From Alphaproteobacteria bacterium (GTDB lineage Bacteria; Pseudomonadota; Alphaproteobacteria; CALKHQ01): 64,000 bases of DNA. The position numbers and the translations under genes are program-made. Shown here piece by piece: positions 33,054 to 46,700 of this stretch; position 1 is the stretch's first letter, and each line of letters starts with the position of its first letter. The DNA is taken from the NCBI GenBank assembly GCA_041396705.1, contig JAWKYB010000018.1, forward strand, positions 1 to 64,000. The letters run 5' to 3'. The notes below the pieces were generated by a model. It made no database searches, had not been told where the DNA came from, and saw only the letters and a list, made by a program, of their open reading frames with translations.

Positions 33054-33521
33054 ATGGCCGACAAGCCCCACATCCTCATCGTCGAGGCCTTGTTCTACAA
33101 GGACATCGCGGCAGCGATGCACGCCGGTGCGGTGCGCGCGCTGGAGGCCGCCGGCGCGACCTGGGAGAGCGTCGACGTGCCGGGCGCGTTCGAGCTGCCG
33201 GGGGCCATCGGCATGGCCGCGCGCGGTGCGGCCACCGGCGTCGGGCCGGCGTTCGACGGCTATGTCGCACTCGGCTGCGTGATCCGCGGCGAGACCAGCC
33301 ACTACGACTATGTCTGCGAGCAGGCCGCGCGCGGCCTGCAGGACCTGGCCCTGACCGCCAGCCTGGCGATCGGCTTCGGCGTGCTGACCTGTGAGAATGG
33401 CGATCAGGCGCGCAGGCGGGCCGACCCCGACGGCAGCAAGAACGTCGGCGGGCGCGCGGCCGAGGCGTGCCTGCGCATGGTCGCGCTGCGCAAGACCTTC
33501 GGGCTCGACGATGACGACTGA
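33054..33521 (+). CDS. ribH: 6,7-dimethyl-8-ribityllumazine synthase
   Basis: The 155-residue lumazine synthase condenses the RibD and RibB products to give the substrate of RibE. It shows VPGAFELPGAI, GCVIRGETSHYDYVCEQ (catalytic His in the last part) and FGVLTCEN followed by KNVGGRAAEACL. ATG 33054 has GGAG about ten bases before it. The stop overlaps the nusB start by eleven bases, so the two are coupled. Confidence 0.94.
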   Translation: MADKPHILIVEALFYKDIAAAMHAGAVRALEAAGATWESVDVPGAFELPGAIGMAARGAATGVGPAFDGYVALGCVIRGETSHYDYVCEQAARGLQDLALTASLAIGFGVLTCENGDQARRRADPDGSKNVGGRAAEACLRMVALRKTFGLDDDD

Positions 33522-34032
33522 GCCGGAGGCGTCTGCGGACCGCCCGAAGCGCCAGCGGCGCGCGCGCACCACCGGCCGCCTCGCCGCGGTGCAGGCGCTG
33601 TATCAGATCGACGTGACCGAAGCCGACTCCGAGGCGGTGATCGAGGATTTCGTCGCCCACCGGCTGCAGGAGGCCGTGGACGGCGTGCAATATCGCGCGG
33701 CCGACCGCGAGCATTTCGAGCGCGTGGTGCGCGGCGTCTCGCTGGTACGCGACGACGTCGACGACATGCTGAGCGCGGTGCTGGCCGAGGGCTGGACCGT
33801 CCCGCGGCTGGAGCCGCTGCTGCGCGCGATCATGCGCGCGGCCGCGTTCGAGATCGCCGACCTGCCCGACATCCCGGTGCGCGTGGTCATCGGCGAGTAT
33901 CTGGCCGTCGCCCACGCCTTCTTCACCGAGCGCGAGCCGGCGATGGTCAATGGCGTGCTCGATGCCATCGCGCGGGCGCTGCGGCCCGAGGAACTGGAGG
34001 CGGGCGCGTCGGACCGGCCCGCCGCCGACTGA
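33511..34032 (+). CDS. nusB: Transcription antitermination factor NusB
   Basis: The 173-residue all-helical RNA-binding protein acts with NusE on rRNA operon boxA. After an Arg/Lys-rich lead (RPKRQRRART) come RLAAVQALYQIDV, HFERVVRGV, LLRAIMRAAAFEI and VVIGEYLAVAHAF, in the expected order. Its ATG lies inside the 3' end of ribH. The ribH-nusB-thiL order is conserved in many proteobacteria. Confidence 0.94.
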   Translation: MTTEPEASADRPKRQRRARTTGRLAAVQALYQIDVTEADSEAVIEDFVAHRLQEAVDGVQYRAADREHFERVVRGVSLVRDDVDDMLSAVLAEGWTVPRLEPLLRAIMRAAAFEIADLPDIPVRVVIGEYLAVAHAFFTEREPAMVNGVLDAIARALRPEELEAGASDRPAAD

Positions 34033-34047
34033 GCGGCGGACGCAACG

Positions 34048-35025
34048 ATGGACGAACCGCGCGGCGAGTTCGACCTGATCGAGCGGTTCTTCCGGCCCCT
34101 GGCCGGGCCGGGGGCGCTGGCGCTCGCCGACGATGCCGCCGTCCTGCCGCCGCCGCCCGCGGGCACCGACCTGGTGGCGACCTGCGATACCATGGTGGCC
34201 GGCACCCATTTCCTCGACGCCGACCCGGCGGACGCCATCGCCCACAAGCTGCTGGCGGTGAACCTGTCCGACCTGGCCGCCATGGGCGCCGATCCCGCCC
34301 ACTACCTGCTGGCGACCAGCTGGCACGCTGTGCCGCCCGACGCCTGGCTGGAGCGCTTCGCCGCCGGCCTCGGCGCCATGCAGCGCGATTACGGCATCCT
34401 GCTGGCCGGCGGCGACACCACCCGCACGGCCGGTCCGCTGACGCTGACGCTCACCGCCCTCGGCACGGTGCCGCACGGCCAGGCGCTGCGCCGTTCGACC
34501 GCCCGCCCAGGCGACCTGGTCTTCGTTTCCGGCACCATCGGCGACGCAGCGCTGGCGCTGCGCCTGGCCGGGACCGGCGTCGCCGCCGACCTGGTCGGGC
34601 TGGCGCAGCTCGTCGCCCGGCTGCAGCGGCCGACGCCGCGGCTGGCGCTCGGCCGCGCCCTGCGCGGCGTCGCCAGCGCGGCGATGGACGTGTCGGACGG
34701 CCTGGTCGGCGACCTCGGCCACATCGTCGCGCAGTCGGGCTGCGGGGCGGAGCTGCGCGCCGCCGCCATTCCGGTGTCCGACGCCGCCGCCCGGCTGCTG
34801 GCCGACGAGCCCGACCTGATGGCGGACGTGCTCGGCGGCGGCGACGACTACGAGCTGCTGTTCACGGCGCCGCCGGCGCGGCGCGACGACGTACTGCGCG
34901 CGGCGGCTGCGGCGGCCACGCCGGTGGCCGAGATCGGCCGGATGACCGCGGCCGGCGGCGTGACGGTGCTCGACCGCGACGGCGCGCCGCTGTCGATCCA
35001 GCGCACCGGCTTTCGCCACTTTTGA
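34048..35025 (+). CDS. thiL: Thiamine-monophosphate kinase
   Basis: The 325-residue AIR-synthase-type kinase phosphorylates thiamine monophosphate to the active diphosphate. It has the metal-binding DDAAVL near residue 28, AVNLSDLAAMGADPAHYLLA, GGDTTRT, MDVSDGLVGDLGHI and GGGDDYELLF. The gene starts 15 bases after nusB. The length is normal. Confidence 0.94.
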   Translation: MDEPRGEFDLIERFFRPLAGPGALALADDAAVLPPPPAGTDLVATCDTMVAGTHFLDADPADAIAHKLLAVNLSDLAAMGADPAHYLLATSWHAVPPDAWLERFAAGLGAMQRDYGILLAGGDTTRTAGPLTLTLTALGTVPHGQALRRSTARPGDLVFVSGTIGDAALALRLAGTGVAADLVGLAQLVARLQRPTPRLALGRALRGVASAAMDVSDGLVGDLGHIVAQSGCGAELRAAAIPVSDAAARLLADEPDLMADVLGGGDDYELLFTAPPARRDDVLRAAAAAATPVAEIGRMTAAGGVTVLDRDGAPLSIQRTGFRHF

Positions 35026-35052
35026 TTTACCCGATGTTGAGGCTGGCGGGCC

Positions 35053-35559
35053 ATGGTGGTCGACGGACCACGGACCGCACTGCCGATGAAGAAGAAAAAG
35101 CTCATGCTGGGCCTGCCGATCCTGCTGATTGCGGGCGGGGCAGGGGCCTACATGACGGGTCAGCTCGACCCGCTGCTCGGCGTCGAGCCGCCGGCGGAGG
35201 AAGAGCCCGCGGTCGATCCGAACCTGCCGCCGACCGGCACCGTGTTCACCGAGATCAAGGATCTCGGCGTATCCGTCATCCGCAACGGCCTGGACTACGA
35301 GGTGGTCTATGTCGACCTGGCGCTGGAGGTGACGGCGGAGGCGGGGCCGCTGGTCGATCACCACTGGCCCAAGTTGCTCGACAGGCTGACCCTGGCGCTG
35401 CGCGAGCTGTTCACCTATCGCTCGGAGCGCGGCCTGCCGCCGATCGACACCGAGGAGATGAAGGGCGTGATCCTGCGCGTGGCGCGGCACATGTTCGGCG
35501 ACGGCATGATCGTCGACGCCCACCTGATTGCCGACTGGGTGCAGGAGCCCGGCACCTGA
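35053..35559 (+). CDS. FliL-like single-pass membrane protein
   Basis: The 168-residue protein (or 157 if ATG 35086 is used) has a Lys cluster, one membrane helix (LMLGLPILLIAGGAGAYM), a Pro/Glu-rich linker and a periplasmic domain of about 110 residues (VFTEIKDLGVSVIRNGLDYEVVYVDLALEV). The strand-helix order resembles FliL, the flagellar basal-body stator-associated protein, but no flagellar gene is nearby and sequence similarity is weak by eye. It follows thiL by 27 bases and may be cotranscribed. Confidence 0.5.
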   Translation: MVVDGPRTALPMKKKKLMLGLPILLIAGGAGAYMTGQLDPLLGVEPPAEEEPAVDPNLPPTGTVFTEIKDLGVSVIRNGLDYEVVYVDLALEVTAEAGPLVDHHWPKLLDRLTLALRELFTYRSERGLPPIDTEEMKGVILRVARHMFGDGMIVDAHLIADWVQEPGT

Positions 35560-35576
35560 GGCCGGCCCGGCCGCGC

Positions 35577-36080
35577 CTATTGACCGCGCGGACCCTGCCG
35601 GGGAAAGGCCAACTGGGCGAACAGCGCCTCGACCGCGTCGTTGAACGTCAGCGCCGGGTTCTGCACGCACCAGTCGCGCAGGAATTCGAGCTGGTGCGCG
35701 TGATCGAACCCCAGCGGCTGCAGGTCGACCACCGCCGCATCGGCCTGGGCCAGCACCAGGTTGCGGTGGCTCATGTAGCCCAGCGCCCAGTGCAGCATGC
35801 CCTGGAAGCTGGTCCAGTAGGCGGTCTCCGCGTCCATGCCGATCGACTGGTAGTAGCGGAAATTGATGGTGAAGCGCTGGTTCACCGCCGCGCAGGACAT
35901 CACGCCCAGCCCGGCGACCTCGGACGGACCGTCCGGCGGCAACGGCGCGACCGGGCCGCTGCTGGCCACCGCGGGTGCATCGAGCGGGTCGGGTTCCCCG
36001 GAATCCGCCTGCTGGCCGGCCGCCGTTGCGGCGATTCCGAGCTGGGCGACAAGCGCGATGGCTGCTCGCAGGGCGGACAT
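35577..36080 (-). CDS. Hypothetical secreted protein with two cysteines
   Basis: The 167-residue protein has a signal peptide ending near AAG and a Pro/Ala-rich linker. The mature domain contains GLGVMSCAAVNQRFTINFRYYQ and DWCVQNPALTFNDAVEALFAQL. Two cysteines about 85 residues apart could form a disulfide. The end resembles small periplasmic proteins of the HdeA/Rap1a kind, but too weakly to assign. ATG 36080 is chosen because it begins the signal peptide. It is convergent with the FliL-like gene. Confidence 0.6.
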   Translation of the reverse strand: MSALRAAIALVAQLGIAATAAGQQADSGEPDPLDAPAVASSGPVAPLPPDGPSEVAGLGVMSCAAVNQRFTINFRYYQSIGMDAETAYWTSFQGMLHWALGYMSHRNLVLAQADAAVVDLQPLGFDHAHQLEFLRDWCVQNPALTFNDAVEALFAQLAFPRQGPRGQ

Positions 36081-36256
36081 GATCGGCCTAGATCTGGTTG
36101 CGGCACACACGGGGGACGGCCCTTCGGCCGGCACGCACCGATTCGGCAGGTCCAGGTATAGTCGATCCGCCGCCGGCGTTGGAGGAAGAAACGCTCATCC
36201 GCCCGTCATGGTCGCCGGGCATGTGCCGGCGGCAGGTGGCGGCGCCACCCGGTAGA

Positions 36257-36754
36257 CTAGCGGCTGGCCGCCGGCTGCGCCGCGGTCGCCGGCAGCCCGG
36301 CCCAGCGGGCCAGCGCCTCGTTGGTCTGCGGGCCGACCACGCCGTCGATCGTGCCGGCATAGAATCCCAGCTCGGTCATCCATTCCTGCCACTTCCGGCC
36401 CATCGCCGGGTCGATCTCGATCGAGCGGCGGACATCGCCCAGCGCCTTCTCCGGCTCGCCGATCTGGCGATAGGCCATGGCCCGGTTGGCATAGAGCGAA
36501 GCCCAGTTCGGCGCCAGCGCCAGCGCCGCGTCATAGGCCTGGATCGCCGGCAGGTAATAGCCCAGCCGCGCGTATGCGTACCCTTGATTATGCAGCGCGA
36601 TCGCTTCGTCGGTGTTGGCGGCGCTGCCCTGCCAGACCGACAGCGGGGCATGGGCCTGCTGGGCGAAGGCCTGCTGGCCGGCCGCAACGGCCACGGCCAG
36701 GACCACGGCGGCCTGCAGCCGCAATCGACGGGTGCGCGGGTTCGATCGCGTCAT
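36257..36754 (-). CDS. Secreted TPR protein with peptidoglycan-binding domain
   Basis: The 165-residue protein has a signal peptide (basic NPRTRRLRL, then a hydrophobic core ending AFAQQ). Two TPR units follow (LHNQGYAYARLGYYLPAIQAY and LYANRAMAYRQIGEPEKAL). A C-terminal half of a PG_binding_1 domain closes it (LGFYAGTIDGVVGPQTNEAL). This pairing suggests an envelope protein anchored to the cell wall that organises partners. It is monocistronic and divergent from hppA. Confidence 0.75.
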   Translation of the reverse strand: MTRSNPRTRRLRLQAAVVLAVAVAAGQQAFAQQAHAPLSVWQGSAANTDEAIALHNQGYAYARLGYYLPAIQAYDAALALAPNWASLYANRAMAYRQIGEPEKALGDVRRSIEIDPAMGRKWQEWMTELGFYAGTIDGVVGPQTNEALARWAGLPATAAQPAASR

Positions 36755-36982
36755 TTTTCCTACACTCGACTCTCGTAGTTACCGGTTGACGGTGGCGCAA
36801 ATGCGACGAAAGGTCAATTTGCGAAGCCGCCATGATGTCGTATGGCCCGCCGGCCACGGATTGTTGCACTGCGGCATCGATTCTGGCAATGTCCGCGCGC
36901 TCCGCGATGGAGTTCGCGTCGCACATCCCGCCAGGCAACGCGCGCAATCGCCAAATCGTACAGCAGCGAGGGATAACGGGTT

Positions 36983-39094
<2,112 letters not shown>

Positions 39095-39120
39095 CCCCGC
39101 GCCACGGCGCGCACCCGACA

Positions 39121-39155
39121 GGCCCGGCCGCCCGCGCGGCCGGGCCTTTTCTTTG
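39121..39155 (+). terminator. Rho-independent terminator of hppA
   Basis: A perfect 10-bp GC stem (39121-39130 with 39137-39146) and six-base loop are followed by TTTTCTTTG. It lies 26 bases after the hppA stop. Confidence 0.85.
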
Positions 39156-39270
39156 CCGTGCCGCGGAAAAGCCGCCGTTGCTCCGCACCCGTGCCGACTT
39201 AAGGCGATAACAACCCGCCGACGGCATCATCGCGCCGACAACACGAATTGGCAGACATGGGAGCAAGCCA

Positions 39271-39702
39271 ATGGCACGCTACAAGGACGAGGTCGCGGTC
39301 GCGGCCATCACGCCGCACCTGCAGGACGGCGAGCGCCTGGTCAACTTCGCCTATGGCGTGAAGCAGCCGCATATCGGGCTGATCATCGGATTGTGCGCGC
39401 TGGCCGTGCTGCCGGGCGTGATCGCGGTCGCGCTGCTGACCAAGGAATATCTTGTCGCGCTGACCGACCGCCGCTTCGTCGTGCTGCGCGTCAAGGGCGG
39501 CAAGGCCGAGGTGCTGGAGGTGCTGGAATACGACCGCGATGCGATGCCGGCGGTGGAAGCCAAGACCGGCGGCCTGTTCACCCACATCCGCATCCGCGAC
39601 GACGCCAAGCCGTTCATCGCCAAGTTCCACCGCATGGGGATGAAGGAGAACCGGCGCCACTGCCAGGAGATCGAGGCTGCGCTGGCCGGCGCCGCCGCAT
39701 AG
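39271..39702 (+). CDS. Hypothetical membrane-associated PH-like protein
   Basis: The 143-residue protein has one hydrophobic segment (IGLIIGLCALAVLPGVIAVALL). A strand-rich part follows (EYLVALTDRRFVVLRVKGGKAEVLEVLEYDR), the pattern of bacterial PH (bPH/YcxB-like) domains. GGGAG nine bases before ATG 39271 supports the start. It is followed after ten bases by a zinc-ribbon protein, and the two are probably cotranscribed. No catalytic motif is seen. Confidence 0.6.
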   Translation: MARYKDEVAVAAITPHLQDGERLVNFAYGVKQPHIGLIIGLCALAVLPGVIAVALLTKEYLVALTDRRFVVLRVKGGKAEVLEVLEYDRDAMPAVEAKTGGLFTHIRIRDDAKPFIAKFHRMGMKENRRHCQEIEAALAGAAA

Positions 39703-39711
39703 GCCGACGGC

Positions 39712-39975
39712 ATGAACGCCGAACTTCAGATGATCGCCTGCCCGTTCTGTGCGGCAAGCGACCCGGGCAAGGTCTGCGCCGGCTGCGGCCGCGACAAGGC
39801 GGCGGCGCGGCGCATCTGCACCGCCTGCCGGGCGCAGACCCCGGTGGGCGACGCGGCCTGCCATGCCTGCGGCGCCCGCCGCGGCAACGAGCTGCGCTGG
39901 AAGATCCCGCTGATCGTCGGGCTGTTTGTCGCCGCCTTCGTGGCGGCGGTCGCGATCAACGTCTTCATGCAGTAA
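39712..39975 (+). CDS. Double zinc-ribbon protein with C-terminal membrane tail
   Basis: The 87-residue protein has two zinc-ribbon knuckle pairs: CPFC with CAGC, and CTAC with CHAC. A single membrane helix (IPLIVGLFVAAFVAAVAINVF) lies at the extreme C-terminus, so the zinc domain faces the cytoplasm in a tail-anchored way. Such small proteins often act as adaptors. With the PH-like gene upstream it forms a two-gene unit of unknown role. Confidence 0.7.
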   Translation: MNAELQMIACPFCAASDPGKVCAGCGRDKAAARRICTACRAQTPVGDAACHACGARRGNELRWKIPLIVGLFVAAFVAAVAINVFMQ

Positions 39976-40000
39976 GGCGGCGGCGCCCGCCGATGCAAGA

Positions 40001-40021
40001 AGGGCCCGCAGCGCGGGCCCT
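40001..40021. terminator. Bidirectional terminator hairpin between zinc-ribbon gene and clpA
   Basis: A nine-bp perfect stem (40001-40009 with 40013-40021) with a three-base loop lies between two convergent genes. The T-rich side is weak (TTCTTG) and on the clpA strand. Confidence 0.65.
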
Positions 40022-40047
40022 CTCGCTGTCCGGCGGAAGTACCGGCG

Positions 40048-42384
<2,337 letters not shown>

Positions 42385-42391
42385 CGGGCCG

Positions 42392-42718
42392 CTATTCCTT
42401 CTCCAACGTGCACTGCAGAGGATGCTGGTGCTGCCGCGCGAACTCAATGACCTGCGTCACCTTGGTTTCGGCCACCTCGTAGGTGTAGACGCCGCAGATG
42501 CCGACGCCGCGACGGTGCACGTGCAGCATGACTTCCGTGGCCTCCTCGCGGGTCTTGTTGAAGAAGCGCTCCAGAATGTGCACGACGAACTCCATCGGCG
42601 TATAGTCGTCGTTGAGCATCAACACCTTGTAAAGAGACGGCTTCTTCGTTTTCGGCTTGATCCGGACCACCACGCCGGTTCCCGGATCGCCGTCACCCCG
42701 TCGCACCTCGTCGCTCAT
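42392..42718 (-). CDS. clpS: ClpS, adaptor for ClpA and N-end rule recognin
   Basis: The 108-residue adaptor delivers N-degron substrates to ClpA. It has SLYKVLMLNDDYTPMEFVVHILERFF, with the ligand-gripping Asn-Asp, and VMLHVHRRGVGICGVYTYEVAETKV with the ClpA-contact face. ATG 42718 is preferred to the GTG two codons earlier. The product fits with the Aat transferase encoded at 58.7 kb, which adds Leu/Phe N-degrons to proteins. Confidence 0.95.
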   Translation of the reverse strand: MSDEVRRGDGDPGTGVVVRIKPKTKKPSLYKVLMLNDDYTPMEFVVHILERFFNKTREEATEVMLHVHRRGVGICGVYTYEVAETKVTQVIEFARQHQHPLQCTLEKE

Positions 42719-42923
42719 CGTCACTCAATCCCTTCGGCGGATGGGGGCGCTGGCGGGCGATCGTCCTCCAGTCGCGAAGCGACCCGCCCGACTGCCTGAC
42801 CGACCCTGCAATCATATGGGATCGCCCGCCGTCGCGTGAAGCATTGAATTCGCGGGCCGGCCGCGAATCCGGAGGCGGCGCACCGCCGCCGGCCGGCGCC
42901 GATGCGGACAGCAGAAAGCATCA

Positions 42924-42945
42924 CGCCCGCCAAATATGGCGGGCG
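42924..42945 (-). terminator. Hairpin downstream of the phasin gene
   Basis: A perfect eight-bp stem (42924-42931 with 42938-42945) and AAATAT loop lie about 70 bases after the phasin stop and before clpS. The run after the stem on this strand is only weakly T-rich, so it may stabilise the mRNA rather than terminate. Confidence 0.45.
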
Positions 42946-43012
42946 CGTGGCCAGGTCAAATCGCGGCGGGGGGCCGGCGCGGCGGCCGGCACCCGGACGC
43001 GGCGGAGCGGGC

Positions 43013-43543
43013 TCAGACCGACTGCGGGCCCATGGCGCGGCCGAAGCCGGCCTTCAGCTCGCGGCCGATCGGCGCCATCGTCTCGGTCAGGGTGGCGCTG
43101 GCGATCTCGCCGATCTTGCCGCCCTCGGCCAGCAGGCTGTCGAAGCTGGCCTTCATGTGGCTCGCCTGGATGTCCATCGCCTCCTTCACGCTGGCGCAGG
43201 TCATCATCTGCCTGGCGGCGTTGAAGTTGGCGGCGAGCGAACTCTGCGCGAAGGCGAAGACCGCCCGGTTCATCTCGCCGACGCCCTTGGCCAGCGAGGT
43301 GCCGGCCTGCAGCAGGCTCTCCATCGTGCCCTGGCCGGTCCGGGTCATCGCGTCGAGGTTGCCTGCGACCATCGCGCCGGCCTTCTCGACCTGCGCCTGC
43401 GAGGCTTCGACCACCCGCTCGACCGCGGCTTCCACCGCCTCGGCGCCGGCCTGCATCGCCGACTCGATCTCGACCGCCTCGGTCTTGATCGCGTCGCCCG
43501 CCTTCTTCGCGGCCGTGGGCTCGCCCTTGGCCTTGGTGCTCAT
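43013..43543 (-). CDS. Phasin family protein (polyhydroxyalkanoate granule-associated)
   Basis: The 176-residue, almost entirely helical protein has Ala-rich amphipathic heptads, with the phasin core at about 55-150 (GNLDAMTRTGQGTMESLLQAG to MDIQASHMKASFDSLL). GGAGG lies five bases before ATG 43543. Phasins coat PHA granules and control their size. The Lys/Ala-rich start is common in alphaproteobacterial members. No PHA synthase is in the window. Confidence 0.88.
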   Translation of the reverse strand: MSTKAKGEPTAAKKAGDAIKTEAVEIESAMQAGAEAVEAAVERVVEASQAQVEKAGAMVAGNLDAMTRTGQGTMESLLQAGTSLAKGVGEMNRAVFAFAQSSLAANFNAARQMMTCASVKEAMDIQASHMKASFDSLLAEGGKIGEIASATLTETMAPIGRELKAGFGRAMGPQSV

Positions 43544-43704
43544 ATCCACCTCCGATGTCGTGAATGTCCCGCGGGGCGTTTCGCACCCGCGTTGCTGCAT
43601 TGCAGCATCGGGTGAAATGTAGGCAGCACAGCGGGAGGAGTCAAGGCCGGTTGTGCATTGCACAATCGTGACGGCGCCGGCGCTGCCGCCCGCCGGCGGC
43701 GTCG

Positions 43705-46700
43705 CTACTCCGCGGCCTCGGGCAGCGGCTCCGCGGTCCAGCCGTCCTGCTGCTGCGCCGGCGTCCGGCCGGCGGCGGCGCGCCGGGCGTCCCGGCGCTC
43801 GCGGCGGCGGGCCCGCCAGCCGCGTACGTTCTCGCGCGCCAGCAGGGCGCAGGGCGTGACGATCAGAGTCAGCACGGTGGCGAAGGTCAGGCCGAAGGCG
43901 ATCGCGGTCGACAGCTGCACCCACCACTGGGTCGACGGCGCGCCGACCGACAGGCTGCGCGCGGCGAAGTCGATGTTGACCTGCAGCACCATCGGCATCA
44001 GGCCGAGGATGGTGGTGACGGTGGTCAGCATCACCGGCCGCAGGCGCTGGGCGCCGGTCAGCAGGATGGCGTGCATCGGATTGGTCACGGTCTTGCGCAG
44101 CTGGTCGTAGGTATCGATCAGCACGATGTTGTTGTTGACCACGATGCCGGCCAGCGCGATGACGCCGACCCCGCTCATCACGATGCCGAACGGCTGGTTG
44201 GTCAGCAGCAGCCCCAGCATCACGCCGACGGTGGACATGATCACCGCCGACAGGATCAGGAACGCGCTGTAGAAGCTGTTGAACTGGGTGACCAGGATGA
44301 TCGCCATGATGAACAGCGCGATGCCGAAGGCGCTGGTCAGGAACGCCTGCGCCTCGGCCTGGTCCTCGTCCTCGCCCTGGAAGCTGACCTCGACCCGCGG
44401 GTCGATCTGGGCGTCGGCCAGCCAGTCCTTCATCGCGTTGATCATGTCGGTGGCCAGCAGCGGGTTGCCGCGGGCGTCGACGGCGGCCGGGTCGATGTCG
44501 GCCTTGACGGTCATCACCCGCACCCCGCCGGTGCGCGCCAGCGTGCCGACCCGCGGCTCGGCGCTGCGCACCACGAAGTTCGAGATCGGCACCAGGCCGG
44601 CATTGGTCTGGATGCGGATGCGGTCGAGCATCGACAGGTTGCGGTCGGCCACCGGGTAGCGCGCGACGATGTCGACCTCGTCGTCGGCATCGTCGGGGCG
44701 GTATTCGCTGAAGCGCAGGCCGTTGGTCACCAGCCGGATCAGGCTGCCGATCTGGGCGATGCTGGCGTCGAACTTGGCGGCCTGGGCGCGGTCGATGGTC
44801 AGCTCCCATTCGACGCCGGGCAGCGGCCGGCTGTCCTCGATGTCGATCAGCCCGGGCGTGCGCTCCATCCGGTCGCGCAGCATGACCACGGTCGGCTCGA
44901 TCAGCTCGGGATATTGCGAGGCGATCTGGATCTGCACCGGCTTGCCGGCGGCCGGCCCGGCCTCCTGCTCGCGCACCTCGACGGTGATGCCGGCCAGTTC
45001 GGACGCGCGCTCCAGGATCTCGTGCTCGATCTCGCGGGCCGACCGGCGCCGGTCCCACTCGACGAACTCGATGGCGATGATGCCGATGACGTCCTCGGCC
45101 GCGTCCTGGCTCTGCCCCTGGCCGCCGCTGCGGGTATAGACCGAAGCCATCTCGTTGCGTTCGGCCGCCACGTCCAGGACGATGTCCTCGACCTCGGCGA
45201 CCAGGAAATCCTGCTCGTCGACCGACAGGTTGCCGCGCGCCTTGACCTGCAGGCTGATCTGCTCCGGCTCGATCGACGGGAAGAACTCGACGCCGCGGCC
45301 GAAGGTGCCATAGGCCATCTGCGCCCCGACCAGCGCCAGCACGGCGGCGATCAGGATCTTGCCCGGGTGGCGCAGGGCGCCGCGCAGGACGCGCACATAG
45401 CCGCCGGTGAAGCCCTTCACCGAGCGCAGCGCCGCCTCGATGTCGGTCGACGGGTCGTCGCCCGACAGCAGCTTCATCTGCGCGACCTTGGCCTCGTCCA
45501 TCTTCACCCGTTGGCGCCCGAGCACGCCGCCCAGCGTCGGCACGAAGATCAGCGCCATCGCCAGCGAGGCGCTGAGCGTGGCGATCAGGGTGATCGGCAG
45601 GTACTGCATGAACTCGCCGACGATGCCAGGCCAGAACAGCAGCGGCAGGAAGGCGGCCAGGGTGGTGGCGGTCGAGGCGATGATCGGCCACGCCATCCGC
45701 TTGGCCGCTGCGCCGTAGGCCTGCTTGCGGGTATAGCCCTCGGCCAGCTTGCGGTCGGCGTATTCGGTGACCACGATGGCGCCGTCGACCAGCATGCCGA
45801 CGGCGAGGATCAGCGCGAACAGCACCACGATGTTGACGGTCAGGCCCATGATCGCCAGCACCAGGATGCCGGTCAGGAACGAGCCGGGGATGGCGACGCC
45901 GACCAGCAGGCCGGACTTGATGCCGAGCGCGCCGACGATGACGATCATCACCAGCAGCACGGCGCTGATGATGTTGTTCTGCAGGTCGTCCAGCATGCGC
46001 CGGATGTCCTGGCTGGAATCGCCGGAATAGGTGATCTCGACCGTCTCGGGGATGAACTCGCGCAGGCTCGCCACGGTCGCCTTGACCATCTCGATGGTCT
46101 CGATGACGTTCTCGCCGCTGCGCTTCACCACCTCCAGGCCGACCGCCGGCTCGCCGTTGATGCGGGCATAGCTCTGCGGATCCTTGAACGTGCGCTGCAC
46201 GGTGGCGACGTCGCGCAGCATGATGACCCGGTCGCCGTCGACCTTGATCGGCAGGGTCAGGATGTCGTTCAGGTTCTCGAACAGGCCCGGCACGCGGATG
46301 GCGAAGCGGCCGTTGCCGGTGTCGAGCTGGCCCGCCGCGATCAGCCGGTTGGAGTTGGAGACGATCGTCACCAGCTCGTCGACCGCCAGCCCATAGCTTT
46401 CCGCCACCACCGGGTCGATGATCACCTCGACCTGCTCCTCGCGGTCGCCGGCGATGTCGACGCTGAGGACCGGGGGCAGGGCCTCGATGGCGTCCTCCAG
46501 CCGGCGCGCCACGGCCAGCAGGGTCCGTTCCGGCACCGGGCCGTGCAGGTTGACGGTGATCACCGGGAACAGGCTGAGGTTGACCTCGTTCACGGTCGGC
46601 TCGTCGGCCTCGGCGGGCAGGTTCGGCTTGGCGCGGTCGACGTCCTCGCGCACATCGAGCAGGGCCTGGTCGGCGTCGAAGCCGGCCTCGAACTCCAGCA

